Of a stretch of DNA of 64,000 bases, positions 32,801 to 40,118 are shown one piece after another. The stretch comes from Deinococcus peraridilitoris DSM 19664 (GTDB lineage Bacteria > Deinococcota > Deinococci > Deinococcales > Deinococcaceae), in contig NC_019793.1 of the NCBI RefSeq assembly GCF_000317835.1, positions 1,488,001 to 1,552,000 of the forward strand. The letters are read 5' to 3'. The first letter of the stretch is position 1. Each line of letters begins with the position of its first letter. Under the pieces are notes generated by a model. It was given only the letters and a program-made list of their open reading frames with translations, did no database searches and was not told the origin of the DNA. The position numbers and the translations under genes are program-made.

Positions 32801-35600
32801 AGCTGGTGTCGAGCACCAGCTTCGACGCGCCTTCCTGAGCCGCTGCGGCCTTGCCAGGCGCGTAACCGGACAGGTTGATCGACCCGCCTCGCTGGATGGT
32901 GGTTTGCAGATGCTTGATCTGCTCGTCGAGTTGCTTGACTTCCTCGGCCATCCGCGCGGGATTTTCACTGCCGTGCGCGAACAGACCACCAATGATGGGG
33001 TTGTTCCGGAAGTACTCGATCCGGTTTTGCAGGTGCTCACGGCGTTCGACGAGCTTCCCGAGGTGCTGGAAGACGTCATTGTCGAGTTTGGTGCCGTCGA
33101 TTTCGTTTTTGTTCAGCCACTCGCCGAATTCCGGCAGGCCACCCGACAGGCGCGACAGGAAAGCGTTGAGTTTCTCCAGGGCGTTGTTGAGTGGACCCAC
33201 GAAGTTCTTGGTCATCAGGGCACCCAAATCTTCGATGTTGGCTTTCAAGGTCGCCTGCTGCGCTTCGAGGTCGTCACTGAACTGCGCGCTGTAGCGGTTG
33301 AGGGCGCCTGAGCTGTTCTCGATCTCGTGGCCCAGCGTCCGCCATTCACCGCTCAGGTTGAGCACCGCCCGCGCACCCTGGGTGTCCATGATGTTGTTGA
33401 CTGCCGCGAGCGCCTCACCGGTCCCTTCGAGCTTCCCGGTGGTTTCGTTGTAAGTGATGCCCAGGCTGGACAGTTTGGCGCTCAGGTCCTTGATGATGTC
33501 CCCGGCCGGGCGGATGTTGCCGTTGGAGTCGATCACCGCGATATTCCACGCCTGCAGTTGCTTGGTGGCTTTGGGTGTGATGTCCGACAAGGCCGCCAGC
33601 GCGGAATTCAATCCGTCCGCGCCGGTATCCGCGGCACTCATGCCTTTGTTGTCCAGTTCGACCAGCATGCCGAGCAAGTCGGACATCTCGATTTTCGCCT
33701 GGAAGGCCATCCCGGCGACTTTGTTGAAGCCCGTGAAGAGATCCGTGGCGGATCCGGCCGCGAGACCGCCGGCTTTGGCGAACATGTCCCCCACTCGCGC
33801 GGCCTGTTCCGTTTCGAGGTGGTACTGGTTGATGGCTTTGAGCAGCATGCCGGACTGTTCGGTCAGGTTGGTGCCTTCCACGAACGCGAACTTGGTGGAG
33901 ACACCCAGCACGTTCATCGCTTCGGACGCGCTGGCGCCCGCCTTGACGGTATCGGCGAGTGCGGCGGCCAGGCCGCTCTTGCTGAACGTTCTCGCGGCGT
34001 CATTGCCGCTGTTTTTCAGTTGATCGATGCGGTTCTCGATCATCGTGAGGTCCGTCACGCCACTGTTCGCGAGGGACGAGAAGGACTTCTGCATGACCTT
34101 GTGCTGCTCGATGCCGATACGCGCGAGGCTCCCGAGCGCCAGGGCGACACCGCCGATCACCGCGGCACTCGCCGCGAAGCCAATCGCGAGTTTTGCTTGC
34201 CCGAGGGCAGCTTGCCGGGCGACCGGGTCGTGCTCCTTGTGCGCTTCGATCAGGCTCTGCACGTGCCCAGCCGCGCCTTCCGCAGCGCCACCGAGACCCT
34301 CCGCGGCCACTTCGGTCGCGGCGGCCGCCCCGACGCCCTGCTGCGCGGCCTGCGGGAGGGCCTTGCCGAGCTGACCGGTGACTTTCTCGAGGCTTTCCGA
34401 CAGACCTTCGATCGCTCCTCCGGCCAGCACACCCCCCGCCAGTCCTGCCACACTCTGGGTGCTCGTGCCCGGTCCGTGCATGGGCCGGTTGGCCCCGTCA
34501 CGCGCGGCGTCCGCGAGGAACTGCCCGGCCCGGCGTGCTTCGTTCGTCTGCGACAGGATGCCTTTCACGTACCCGGACGCGGCGAATTCACCCACGCGGT
34601 ACATCACCTGCGAAGGGGATTTGATCTGCAGGCGCTCACGGATGGCGTCCTCGATGCTGCCCCCCATCCGGCGCGCTTCCGCGCGAATGTCATCCATCTG
34701 TGAGCGCAATCCGGCCAGCTGACCTTGCCCGGCTGCCTGTCCGACTTCCTGCCCGGCCTGGCGGGCTTCTTTGCTTTGCGCGCGGAACTCCAGCCACAAC
34801 ACCCCGAGTTGCTCGGCGAGCTGCCCGAACATCCCGAGGGATCCCAGTGCGCTCAGGGCTCCCCGGTGAATGCCGTCCGAGAAGCCACCGGGCGTGTTGA
34901 TACCCATGGCGCTGTCCGCGTTGGTCTGCGCGACCCGCGCGACTTGCGTGAAGCGCTTGTACGCGTCGCTGGTGTGATCGAGCGCCGCGGCACTCTCCAG
35001 CGCCCGGCGACGCACGTCCTCCTGCAACTTCACGACTTGCGGGCCGTTCAGCACGCCACTCTGCCACAACGAACGGTACGCGGCTGCTTCGTTGGCGAGT
35101 GCGGCGGTCGCTTCGCGGGCCTGGCGCGAACGCAGCTGGTACTGCTGGGCGCTCTGCTGCGCGCTGAGTCGCTCTTCCGCGGTGCGCAGCCGCACGGCCG
35201 CGACTTGCTTTTGGGTTTCCGCTATGGCCGTGGCACCGTTGAGTTTCACGGCGGCTGCTTGCCGTTGAAGTTCCGCGGTGCCGGCCCGCAAGCTGCCCGT
35301 CGTGGCGTCGTACTCCGCGCGGAGGGCTTTGGCGCCGAGTCCTTGTTCCTTGAGGGCCTGGCGGGTCTGCGCGTCGAGTTTACGGCCCTCCAGGCCTTGC
35401 TGACGGAGGGAATCACGGGTTTCCTGCGCGAGCTTCCCGGTTTCCACCCGAGCGTCCTTGATGGAAGCAAGACCGTCCGAACCGACCCGTAACGTCAGTT
35501 TCTGAGCGTCGAGTTCCTTCTGGATCGCCGCGACATCCCGCATTAAACCGGTTTTGTCCGCTCCTGTCTCCGCGATCAGGTCACCGAGTTTCCCGAGCAT
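26898..35600 (-). CDS. Tape measure protein with NlpC/P60 domain
   Basis: 2900 residues, ATG 35600 behind AAGGAGG. Residues 1-330 are coiled coil. ~480-760 is the phage tape-measure core (FAKAGGLAAGSATDLFTGF; GMSAADTGADGLNSALAAL; LNLSGEW). ~945-1060 is an NlpC/P60-type peptidase with Cys in DECAKWVRQTLG and His in NHVGIYVG, which would cut peptidoglycan peptides at DNA entry. ~1100-2200 is long coiled coil, with three S-E-R-x-Y repeats near 29700-29070. ~2360-2710 has three related ~118-residue repeats. It sets tail length and scaffolds tail assembly. Confidence 0.93.
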   Translation of the reverse strand: MLGKLGDLIAETGADKTGLMRDVAAIQKELDAQKLTLRVGSDGLASIKDARVETGKLAQETRDSLRQQGLEGRKLDAQTRQALKEQGLGAKALRAEYDATTGSLRAGTAELQRQAAAVKLNGATAIAETQKQVAAVRLRTAEERLSAQQSAQQYQLRSRQAREATAALANEAAAYRSLWQSGVLNGPQVVKLQEDVRRRALESAAALDHTSDAYKRFTQVARVAQTNADSAMGINTPGGFSDGIHRGALSALGSLGMFGQLAEQLGVLWLEFRAQSKEARQAGQEVGQAAGQGQLAGLRSQMDDIRAEARRMGGSIEDAIRERLQIKSPSQVMYRVGEFAASGYVKGILSQTNEARRAGQFLADAARDGANRPMHGPGTSTQSVAGLAGGVLAGGAIEGLSESLEKVTGQLGKALPQAAQQGVGAAAATEVAAEGLGGAAEGAAGHVQSLIEAHKEHDPVARQAALGQAKLAIGFAASAAVIGGVALALGSLARIGIEQHKVMQKSFSSLANSGVTDLTMIENRIDQLKNSGNDAARTFSKSGLAAALADTVKAGASASEAMNVLGVSTKFAFVEGTNLTEQSGMLLKAINQYHLETEQAARVGDMFAKAGGLAAGSATDLFTGFNKVAGMAFQAKIEMSDLLGMLVELDNKGMSAADTGADGLNSALAALSDITPKATKQLQAWNIAVIDSNGNIRPAGDIIKDLSAKLSSLGITYNETTGKLEGTGEALAAVNNIMDTQGARAVLNLSGEWRTLGHEIENSSGALNRYSAQFSDDLEAQQATLKANIEDLGALMTKNFVGPLNNALEKLNAFLSRLSGGLPEFGEWLNKNEIDGTKLDNDVFQHLGKLVERREHLQNRIEYFRNNPIIGGLFAHGSENPARMAEEVKQLDEQIKHLQTTIQRGGSINLSGYAPGKAAAAQEGASKLVLDTSFKALTSKATTAIVDECAKWVRQTLGLAYKGSEKAIDEMFRKKPDMVNGKLMPTARSAADNFKEAGLLKPYRGKEELKEGDLVFYTSNGQNHVGIYVGNGYVRGNNRVTNAKTGGRDARGDVAIGALGNPTSYVRQGDYAAHLNLKFPSATPTSKYTPDKTGAPSAADANARTTALAKLEQQLRALIKAEQTLSGAALTKNLGQQRALITQFEKQGGDVKRLRENLSDYEKGLKSAGTAAEVFRSRFEDLSLSAKAGDITQGQYLTGLQKLQRELDAARKKTALSADATRDLTRVYTQVKDAQQGLLPTGADGLSNRLKDLQRNFNAGRLGDVDGQGRQAYAGGLSKLLTEAQAAYAATGNKGSQSAKDLLDVIINLQGAQKSLNKENKEYVLTTADWNKQRARATDLAQRSLKIEERGTEAQKLTLRGEIERYVKTNDAQRAAFDFARDLARKTEQLQDQADQRDVNRANLQKQLNRELAQGRLSDAQATLRQLEAAREASLAGEKKNAAQRLIIERESSQAILNARLSIAARTRDAAIKAARDEANARRTEQNKLYDGKTPQSILKGIQQVEDAAVATARTTYTTETRIARDEATKRVIIAKEAAREETDQRSRGIEEAIQKYARLRRAIDELAQAGEFSGDKKAALLEQLQSLRRELSGKGLDTAPAVAAVDKLTGAFFHHGERASELAAQEKGVADAFEYLAKNVGAADDHLNRRPIMDSVKVTLDDLNRLLPDAAMNFDAVSAVIDELGSKSGLAADELARLKTEALGMAEEGANSVIRGLAGTLTDQVAQLADLTESGAFQQLSVQSRSKLRAYLDDLRTQLQQAYANLPNPYADGGPLAITRPGERDAGRASVDALVKVQAAQEALARLGTASEDEIGGIIATVTNLMADENTWAGLSDRLKKALTDGLADAEERYGQFAERLKNTSLDARAAGFVPGQDSQRKPEPGAGIAGAFEAGLRVDLGGMTEEELRAYSERMQDLADRTRNLAGAEQIAQKATERLAEAQRQLDERLAVRLGLVNLQQQTLEQQHSAGLLSERAYLDQRETLALEAERLRFQGEEQQLERDHASQARRELALSQHQANLSGITRSGNTDRERLAQQHAATMQDLLRAAEEQDLESRRSAGQLSERQYLVERERLQLQAAAATRDRELQAAQSNTQLRVEAEQRYQNEVKRITSQGLTARTELERKHQQTLASLNRERRSDALEARFRQHLISERDYQAQREALALESARAEYEAAVQGGTDELEAREKFENERLRITQEGIEARQALYLNEFDRIIQGFTAVANVLDKITGGSLSKLAGAASSSFDAFKSFASGDIVGGITSTLNAVEQLGDFITDSLNPGLREYQERMRSIASDQRSAAGLSGGAFENPFKKALEAEAAKRDTLANAGFWQRLGWQAFGGAPQVLSEEAAKLQIKAAEIFANLGTTISNTLDSALMDGFLTGDFSKAEAAFDKSINTFIAKLLIQTMITQSKLAAEMKRFSEWLAHAMQDGVLDASERANVKAWGRYFKSQGRVISDASKEVLSELDGFGSEVQQQLYDVQGEVSGALQSSITNAFETGDWSAATDTFKKSINTLVAKVITETVVAQSKLAARLEDFKHWYASAMRDGVLDEAEQRQMEGWGDHFQDLGEQALKDARLAVGQLEGAKRTWQTKAGEIFNDLSGSIKNSLESALVDGFFKADFSEVGVAFEKTLNSFLAKMAIQALLAQSQIQELMDGYAQNYAYAMRDGLIDAQEQTNLDAWVDAIRSEGKRVLNLGGGLLSGLPGYGSEKQETAGADSIAYWREQASQAQGRFEKATSDAERDRARRDLQDAQDRIKRLEGEERDSPTPTDLFGAMPDLGISAIDSSLLRGFDAFGSEYVPKVIRSAELMERAAEYLSGGIRVAVPDAPGRGVSMMTSIDASGMRFERGSELIEQAARYLADSLRGGLHVILSDGEGERRYDARPALSDVYRG

Positions 35601-35601
35601 G

Positions 35602-36443
35602 TCACCCTCCTTTCCCTGCCAGTTGAATGCGTTCGAACGCGCGGCTGAGCGGCAGACCGTCCTCAGTGGCCGGCAAGCTCGCCATGAAATCCCCGTTGAG
35701 CAGGCTGGCGTTCATCGCGAGAGCCAGTCCACGCGCCACGGCCGGGTGAATTGGGTACGGCGTGATGGGCGTCGGCATGGAAGACGTGACGCTCGTTTCT
35801 CCTCGCTGGAAGGGGAACGGCACGGCTTGCTTCTCGCCTTGCTCGATGATTTCTCGTGCGATGGTTTTGATGTCCTTGGCGAAGCCGAGCATGCCGAGCT
35901 GCCCGCTGGTGACACTGCGCGCGAAGGCGCGGCGTTCGCGGTCACGCAGACGTTCATGTAAAAAGAACAGCTGATCGAGCGGCATGTCGTACCAGTCGGT
36001 AGCTGGGTCTTCGAGGTTGAGGTCGGCAAAAATGACCGGGAGGTCCGGACGAACGAGCTGCTTCAGCTCTCCGGAACCTCCTCCTGGGGTTTTCCCTTGT
36101 CACCTGACAGCACCGCACTCTGCCATTTCGTCACGTCACGCGGGCCGCATTTGCTGATGAGTTCCTCCACGCTGGCGGGGGCGTTGCTGCCCATGCGGCG
36201 TTGCAGCATCCGCAGCAGCAACGCCCGGTTCGCTTCTTTCGCTTGCAGCTTGGACGCCTGGATTTCTTCGGGTGTGCCTTTCTCCAGTTCGACGGGCAAG
36301 TCATCCCACGCGTCGATTTCGGCGTAAGAGAAACTCAGGTACGGCACGAACAACTCACCCAGCCAATGGCCGTACTTGCGGTTCGGGCGGCCATTGGCGG
36401 CTTCCACGGTGCGTTCACGACGGGTGTCAGTCACAAGGTTCAC
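35602..36443 (-). CDS. Tail assembly chaperone GT fusion (by -1 frameshift)
   Basis: Made when ribosomes reading gene G slip back one base at GGGAAAA (36090-36096). After the slip the frame reads TPGGGSGELKQLVRPDLPVI and runs without a stop into the ORF that ends at 35602 (MPLDQLFFLHERLRD...), giving about 280 residues. No good ribosome binding site precedes the ATG at 35985, which fits expression only as the fusion. In lambda and many siphoviruses the G and GT proteins hold the tape measure during tail assembly in a fixed ratio. Frame agreement was checked codon by codon. Confidence 0.8.
36063..36443 (-). CDS. Tail assembly chaperone G
   Basis: 126 residues from GTG 36443, which overlaps the previous stop as GTGA; an in-frame GTG at 36434 has better spacing from AGGAG. 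Contains YLSFSYAEIDAWDDLPVEL and LLLRMLQRRMGSNAP. It ends at 36063, 24 bases past the slippery site. Position just before the tape measure, size, and the frameshift into the next ORF identify it rather than sequence similarity. Confidence 0.75.
   Translation of the reverse strand: MNLVTDTRRERTVEAANGRPNRKYGHWLGELFVPYLSFSYAEIDAWDDLPVELEKGTPEEIQASKLQAKEANRALLLRMLQRRMGSNAPASVEELISKCGPRDVTKWQSAVLSGDKGKPQEEVPES
36090..36096 (-). promoter_or_regulatory. Programmed -1 frameshift site GGGAAAA
   Basis: Reads G GGA AAA in the zero frame of gene G, the canonical X-XXY-YYZ form. It lies 24 bases before the G stop. A purine run AGGAGGAGG lies 4 bases after the heptamer. The same heptamer type is used by chaperone genes of other long-tailed phages. 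Confidence 0.8.
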
Positions 36444-36748
36444 TCCTGAAAAAGGGATTCTGGTGTTATCAGGCGCGTCAGGGTCAGCGCGCGATGCAAA
36501 AACGGGGGTTCGTTGCCGCCATACCCTCGCCGTAAAGCCGGCACGACGACCCGCACGGCGTGCGGCATGGACACCCAGCGACGCGAGTCGGGATGTTCCA
36601 TGTGAAGGGCGCTGAGTTCGGTGTTTTCTGTGAGGTCGTAGCGCGCCAGGAACGCCAGGGCTTCCAGGCGGTCCGGGTGGAGCGTGACACCAAAAAGAAC
36701 CAGCGAAGGCGCTTTGCCTTCGCTGCCGAGAAACAGGACATCGATCAT
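36440..36748 (-). CDS. Small tail-region protein
   Basis: 102 residues, mixed alpha/beta (VLFLGSEGKAPSLVLFGVTL; HPDRLEALAFLARYDL). Lies between the HNH gene and chaperone G, overlapping G as GTGA. No family recognised; position suggests a tail assembly or minor tail role. Confidence 0.6.
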   Translation of the reverse strand: MIDVLFLGSEGKAPSLVLFGVTLHPDRLEALAFLARYDLTENTELSALHMEHPDSRRWVSMPHAVRVVVPALRRGYGGNEPPFLHRALTLTRLITPESLFQE

Positions 36749-36749
36749 T

Positions 36750-37367
36750 TCATGGGTACTCCCGCAGGTAGGCTTGAAACTCGTCAGCCGTTTTGGGACC
36801 TTTACGCTGGTTGCAGTTCAGACACGCCAGGACGATGTTGTCGAGATCGTCTGTGCCTCCGCGAGCTTTTGGCGTGCGGTGGTCAACGGTAGGTCGGGAC
36901 AGCCCGGCGAAATCGAATGGCCGCTGGCAGTAGTAGCAAAACCCTTGTTGCCTTCCGGCGATCACGATCAAGTCCCGGCTCTTGTAGGGCCGGGACGCTC
37001 TCGCTCTACTTTCCTTCGCACGAACCACCTTTGCTCGGTCGCGCCGGACAGCCGCTTCGGGAGATACAGCGCGATTTCTGCTCCGCTCCGCCTTTTGCTG
37101 ACGATTTTGGTAACTCCATCGCTGGTTGTATTTCCGCTTGGCTTCTTTTTGGTCCTCGCTCCGATTGGCTCGACGGGAATGGTAGAGTTCAGGATTGTCG
37201 TGATACCGGGTGCTGGCGGCTGTTCTCGCGGTCGCTTGACGACAAGGAATGCAGGGGGAGCAGAAGGTCGGCCCTCCCGATTTCTTCTTTTCCTGATAGA
37301 AATGCTCGGTTGTCGCAGGAAAAGACTGCCCACACTTTCGGCACAACTTCAGCGTAAAATTTGACAT
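36750..37367 (-). CDS. Free-standing HNH endonuclease
   Basis: 205 residues from ATG 37367 (MSNFTLKLC). N-terminal zinc-binding motif with two Cys pairs (CRKCGQSF; CSPCIPC), a very basic middle, then an HNH domain: GFCYYCQRPF, VDHRTPKARGG, NIVLACLNCNQRKG, with two more Cys pairs. It is a homing-type nuclease gene between the major tail protein and chaperone genes. It nicks or cuts DNA at a specific site and probably spreads between related phages. It is not inside an intron as far as I can tell. Confidence 0.85.
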   Translation of the reverse strand: MSNFTLKLCRKCGQSFPATTEHFYQEKKKSGGPTFCSPCIPCRQATARTAASTRYHDNPELYHSRRANRSEDQKEAKRKYNQRWSYQNRQQKAERSRNRAVSPEAAVRRDRAKVVRAKESRARASRPYKSRDLIVIAGRQQGFCYYCQRPFDFAGLSRPTVDHRTPKARGGTDDLDNIVLACLNCNQRKGPKTADEFQAYLREYP

Positions 37368-37467
37368 GTCCGGGCGCCTCACCGCCCGGACTAATTTTAT
37401 CATTTTCGGCGCTGGGACGGTCTTTAGGCTTGCCTCCCCTGCTGGCCCAGAAACAGCGCGTCGATCA

Positions 37468-38208
37468 TCAGGCGCCTGCGAGCGCTCCGACTTCTCTCCA
37501 CTGAGGGTTGGCGTCGTTGAGGTTCGTCCAGTACAACTTGCCGCTCAGGTTGGCGCTGAAGGTGCTGCGCAGCGAGCCCGCCCCGCCGCCCTTGCTGGGC
37601 GCGCCGATGTTCACTGTGGCGAGCAGCGCAAAACCGTCGGTGTACCGGAAGATCAACCGCGCGCGGTTCCCGGGGCTGAGTTGCGTGCCGAGTTCCGTGA
37701 GACGCAAGACGATCGGGTCGTCGAGACCTGCGACCATGGTGATGGTCGCGGTGAGGTCCTTCCCGTTCACGACGCGAATCGGTGTGGCGCGTCCCATCAC
37801 GGTGATGGTTTCCTCGTCGTCCGTGATGGCCGGGTTGCTTTCCTCCGCGTTCGGCACGGTGAGGTACGAATCGTAAGTGGCGGCGGCGTTGAGGGCCACC
37901 GGAGCGGGCGCCGCGACGATCGGCACGTTCGTGGCCGCAGCAGTGAGGGCGACCGGGTACGCGCCGGCAACGACCAGCACTACCCCGTTGAAGTCCAGAC
38001 GGTCACCCGGGTAGACCGTGACGTTCGGCGCGGCCGTCAAGCTGGCCGTGACCGCTCCAGCAGCGACTGCGGCGGCAGCAGTGAGGGTGCTCGTGACGAA
38101 CTGCAAGGTTTCGAGGCGACGCAGCAGGTACGTCTGCATCAGACGGTTGGAGTAGACGCGTGGGGTGTTATCGACGGGAAGTACGGCAGGAATCACGTCT
38201 TGGGGCAT
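37468..38208 (-). CDS. Major tail (tube) protein
   Basis: 246 residues, ATG 38208 behind GGAGGAGA. Beta-rich with low charge, an Ala/Val/Thr-rich middle (TAAPNVTVYPGDRLDFNGVV) that may be an added domain, and a C-terminal KLYWTNLNDANPQWREV. Placed after the tail terminator and before the chaperones and tape measure, the usual order. Called from position and composition. Confidence 0.65.
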   Translation of the reverse strand: MPQDVIPAVLPVDNTPRVYSNRLMQTYLLRRLETLQFVTSTLTAAAAVAAGAVTASLTAAPNVTVYPGDRLDFNGVVLVVAGAYPVALTAAATNVPIVAAPAPVALNAAATYDSYLTVPNAEESNPAITDDEETITVMGRATPIRVVNGKDLTATITMVAGLDDPIVLRLTELGTQLSPGNRARLIFRYTDGFALLATVNIGAPSKGGGAGSLRSTFSANLSGKLYWTNLNDANPQWREVGALAGA

Positions 38209-38267
38209 GCTTGTTCTCCTCCGAAAGGATGGCCGTCAAGGACCAGGAGTGAGGGTGTCAGGACGGG

Positions 38268-38474
38268 TTACTTGACTTTGCAGGCGTCCGGGTCTTCCGC
38301 CAGGTACGCCCGAGCGGCTTCCTCGTTCTTGGCGGTGACCCGCCAGGTGTTCCCACCTTCCTTGACTTCCAGCAGCACCCCGCCCGTGTCGAGCTCGGTG
38401 ATTTTGCCTTTCGCGCTGGGCGCGCTGGTTTCGCTGCTTTTGGCGGGCGTGGCGGGTTCTTGTTCTTTGGTCAT
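38268..38474 (-). CDS. Small phage protein
   Basis: 68 residues from ATG 38474 behind TGGAGGA. Acidic Lys/Ala/Ser-rich N-terminus then a small beta domain (ITELDTGGVLLEVKEGGNTW; EEAARAYLAEDPDACKVK). Similar small proteins sit in this place in siphovirus genomes; function unknown. Confidence 0.6.
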   Translation of the reverse strand: MTKEQEPATPAKSSETSAPSAKGKITELDTGGVLLEVKEGGNTWRVTAKNEEAARAYLAEDPDACKVK

Positions 38475-38497
38475 GGGTGGTTCCTCCAGCAGTGGAT

Positions 38498-38911
38498 TTA
38501 CGAACTCTGGTACTGAATCAGCACGCGGATGCTGCCGTAGATGGTGTTGCCATCCGGATCGTCGAAGAGGGGCTCGTCCGTGCCGACGGTGGTGGCACCC
38601 GGAATGACCCACAATCCCGGATGCCGGTCGATTTCGCGGGCACGTCGGCGCAAATGCGCCATGACGATGCTGAGCGACTGACGACCCGCGGCGGTGCGCG
38701 GAAAGCCGTACAGCATCACCTGCACGGGTCGCGTGCGGACCTGCAGGCCGTTCAGGGTTTCCAGGGTGGGCAGGCCGGGGCGTTCGATGGTCAACGCGTA
38801 CGGCATGCCCGCGGGCGGGAGGGGGTGAGGTGGCCGGAAGCTGGTGGTGTTCCCGGCGTCATCACGTGCCAGCTGCAAGCCGAGGTCGTACAGGAGCCGG
38901 TCTAGAGTGAT
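38498..38911 (-). CDS. Tail terminator-like protein
   Basis: 138 codons if it starts at ATC 38911, which lies 6-7 bases after a perfect AAGGAGGT and gives ITLDRLLYDLGLQLARDD; the nearest ATG (38878) has no ribosome binding site and would cut the first helix. Size, the LLYDLGLQL helix, VRTRPVQVMLYGFPR and the order after the HK97 gp10-like gene fit a tail terminator, the ring that closes the tail and joins the head. Start and function are inferred. Confidence 0.65.
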   Translation of the reverse strand: MTLDRLLYDLGLQLARDDAGNTTSFRPPHPLPPAGMPYALTIERPGLPTLETLNGLQVRTRPVQVMLYGFPRTAAGRQSLSIVMAHLRRRAREIDRHPGLWVIPGATTVGTDEPLFDDPDGNTIYGSIRVLIQYQSS

Positions 38912-39339
38912 GCCACCACCTCCTTGATCTTCCGGTGCAGTCGGGCGTGCAGTTCGTCATCCGCGAGGGCTTTGCTGAGCCAGCCTCGGGAGCCGTGCTC
39001 GGAGTCGCGTTTGACGGGACTGCCCGGTGGTGAGGGGTACTCGAGCGCCCAGGCTTCCACGGGCACCGGGGCGATCTCGTTGAGCGCCCCGACGGCCCAC
39101 ATACCGTTGAGGCTGCGCTGGCTTTTCCCGATGGACGCGAGCAAAGCGCCACTCTGCTCGGCCGGGTAATCGCCCGGTGACGAGGACGGGTTCGGCAGGC
39201 CCGGCCAGTGCGTACCGCTGCCCGGACCGGAGAGTCTGTCGAGCAGGAACGACACGAATTCCTCCGCGATGCCTTCACCGACTTTGTCGAGCGCGCGGTC
39301 GAGTTCACGCTCCAGGTGCGGGTTGGGTTTAAACGCCAT
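38902..39339 (-). CDS. HK97 gp10-like head-tail connector protein
   Basis: 145 residues from ATG 39339 (MAFKPNPHLERELDRAL) behind CGGAG. Long N-terminal helix, then the region PSSSPGDYPAEQSGALLASI typical of the HK97-gp10/gp22 group, a beta core and a C-terminal helix (ARLHRKIKEVVASL). It bridges the head completion ring and the tail terminator. Confidence 0.7.
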   Translation of the reverse strand: MAFKPNPHLERELDRALDKVGEGIAEEFVSFLLDRLSGPGSGTHWPGLPNPSSSPGDYPAEQSGALLASIGKSQRSLNGMWAVGALNEIAPVPVEAWALEYPSPPGSPVKRDSEHGSRGWLSKALADDELHARLHRKIKEVVASL

Positions 39340-39760
39340 GCCGCGCTCCGGGTGCGCGGCACAGCACCTGCCACGCCACGCCGACCGTGCCGAGATCGTT
39401 GGCGTCTTCGAGTGGACGCAGGCGCAATCCGTTGCTTTCCAGCTCGAAGCCGGGTGTGCCGACGGGTGCGTCTCCGAGGAGTAACACCAGCCAGAGGGGC
39501 GCGTCGATGTCCGCGAAATCCCCTCCATACTCCCGGCGTTCGCGGCCTTGCAGTTGGTACGCGTAGCCGCTGACGCGCACGCTGGCCGCTTCCGGCGCGG
39601 GTGGCTGGAGGATGGTGTTGCCGGACGCGTCCACCTCCTGGGGCGCGTCGTTGTTGGTGGGGGCAGCGCGGTGCACCTTTACTCCCGGCGAATTGAGGGC
39701 GTCAAAGATGACGCGCAGTTCCGGGACACTGAGCGCCTGAATTTCGGTGGGAGTGAACAT
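39329..39760 (-). CDS. Head closure / neck protein
   Basis: 143 residues; ATG 39760 overlaps the upstream stop as TGATG. Beta-rich with PLWLVLLLGDAPVGTPGFEL. Position between the head-tail adaptor and the gp10-like gene supports a stopper or head-closure role. No sequence family recognised. Confidence 0.55.
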   Translation of the reverse strand: MFTPTEIQALSVPELRVIFDALNSPGVKVHRAAPTNNDAPQEVDASGNTILQPPAPEAASVRVSGYAYQLQGRERREYGGDFADIDAPLWLVLLLGDAPVGTPGFELESNGLRLRPLEDANDLGTVGVAWQVLCRAPGARHGV

Positions 39761-40107
39761 CACCCCACTCCCCAAGGTTCGATGACCGGCGCTGGATTCG
39801 CGCTGCCCGGACTCACCACTTCCGCCCGGCTGGCGCGGTCGCGCAGCTGCGCGGCGCGTGACAGCCAGAACGGCGCGGAGGCCTGGAAGTCAATCTTGAT
39901 CGGACCGACCTCCAGCGCCTTCACGCGTTGCGCGTTCGCGGCGAGATCATCAAGCACTGCCGCCGCGACGAGATCCTCCCGGCCATGCACCCGCAGGGCT
40001 TTTTCGAGGTTGAGGCGCTGCTCGGCGGGCAGCGCGGTGTACGCCGACCAGCCCACGCCCCCCACGTGAACTTCAATCGCGTCGAGTTGCTCTGCGCTGA
40101 GCGCCAT
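39760..40107 (-). CDS. Head-tail adaptor protein
   Basis: 115 residues, mostly helical (LPAEQRLNLEKALRVHGRED; AAAVLDDLAANAQRVKALEV), then a Pro-rich end with FDFQ-like pattern KIDFQASAPFW. Short helical proteins after the major capsid gene act as the first ring below the portal. Assigned by position and size. Confidence 0.55.
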   Translation of the reverse strand: MALSAEQLDAIEVHVGGVGWSAYTALPAEQRLNLEKALRVHGREDLVAAAVLDDLAANAQRVKALEVGPIKIDFQASAPFWLSRAAQLRDRASRAEVVSPGSANPAPVIEPWGVG

Positions 40108-40118
40108 GACGCACCGCC

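Noticed and set aside
33327..34703. 458-codon plus-strand frame, and other long plus frames at 29208 and 31893
   Set aside because: All lie opposite the tape measure ORF, whose coding strand is secure; no recognisable protein.
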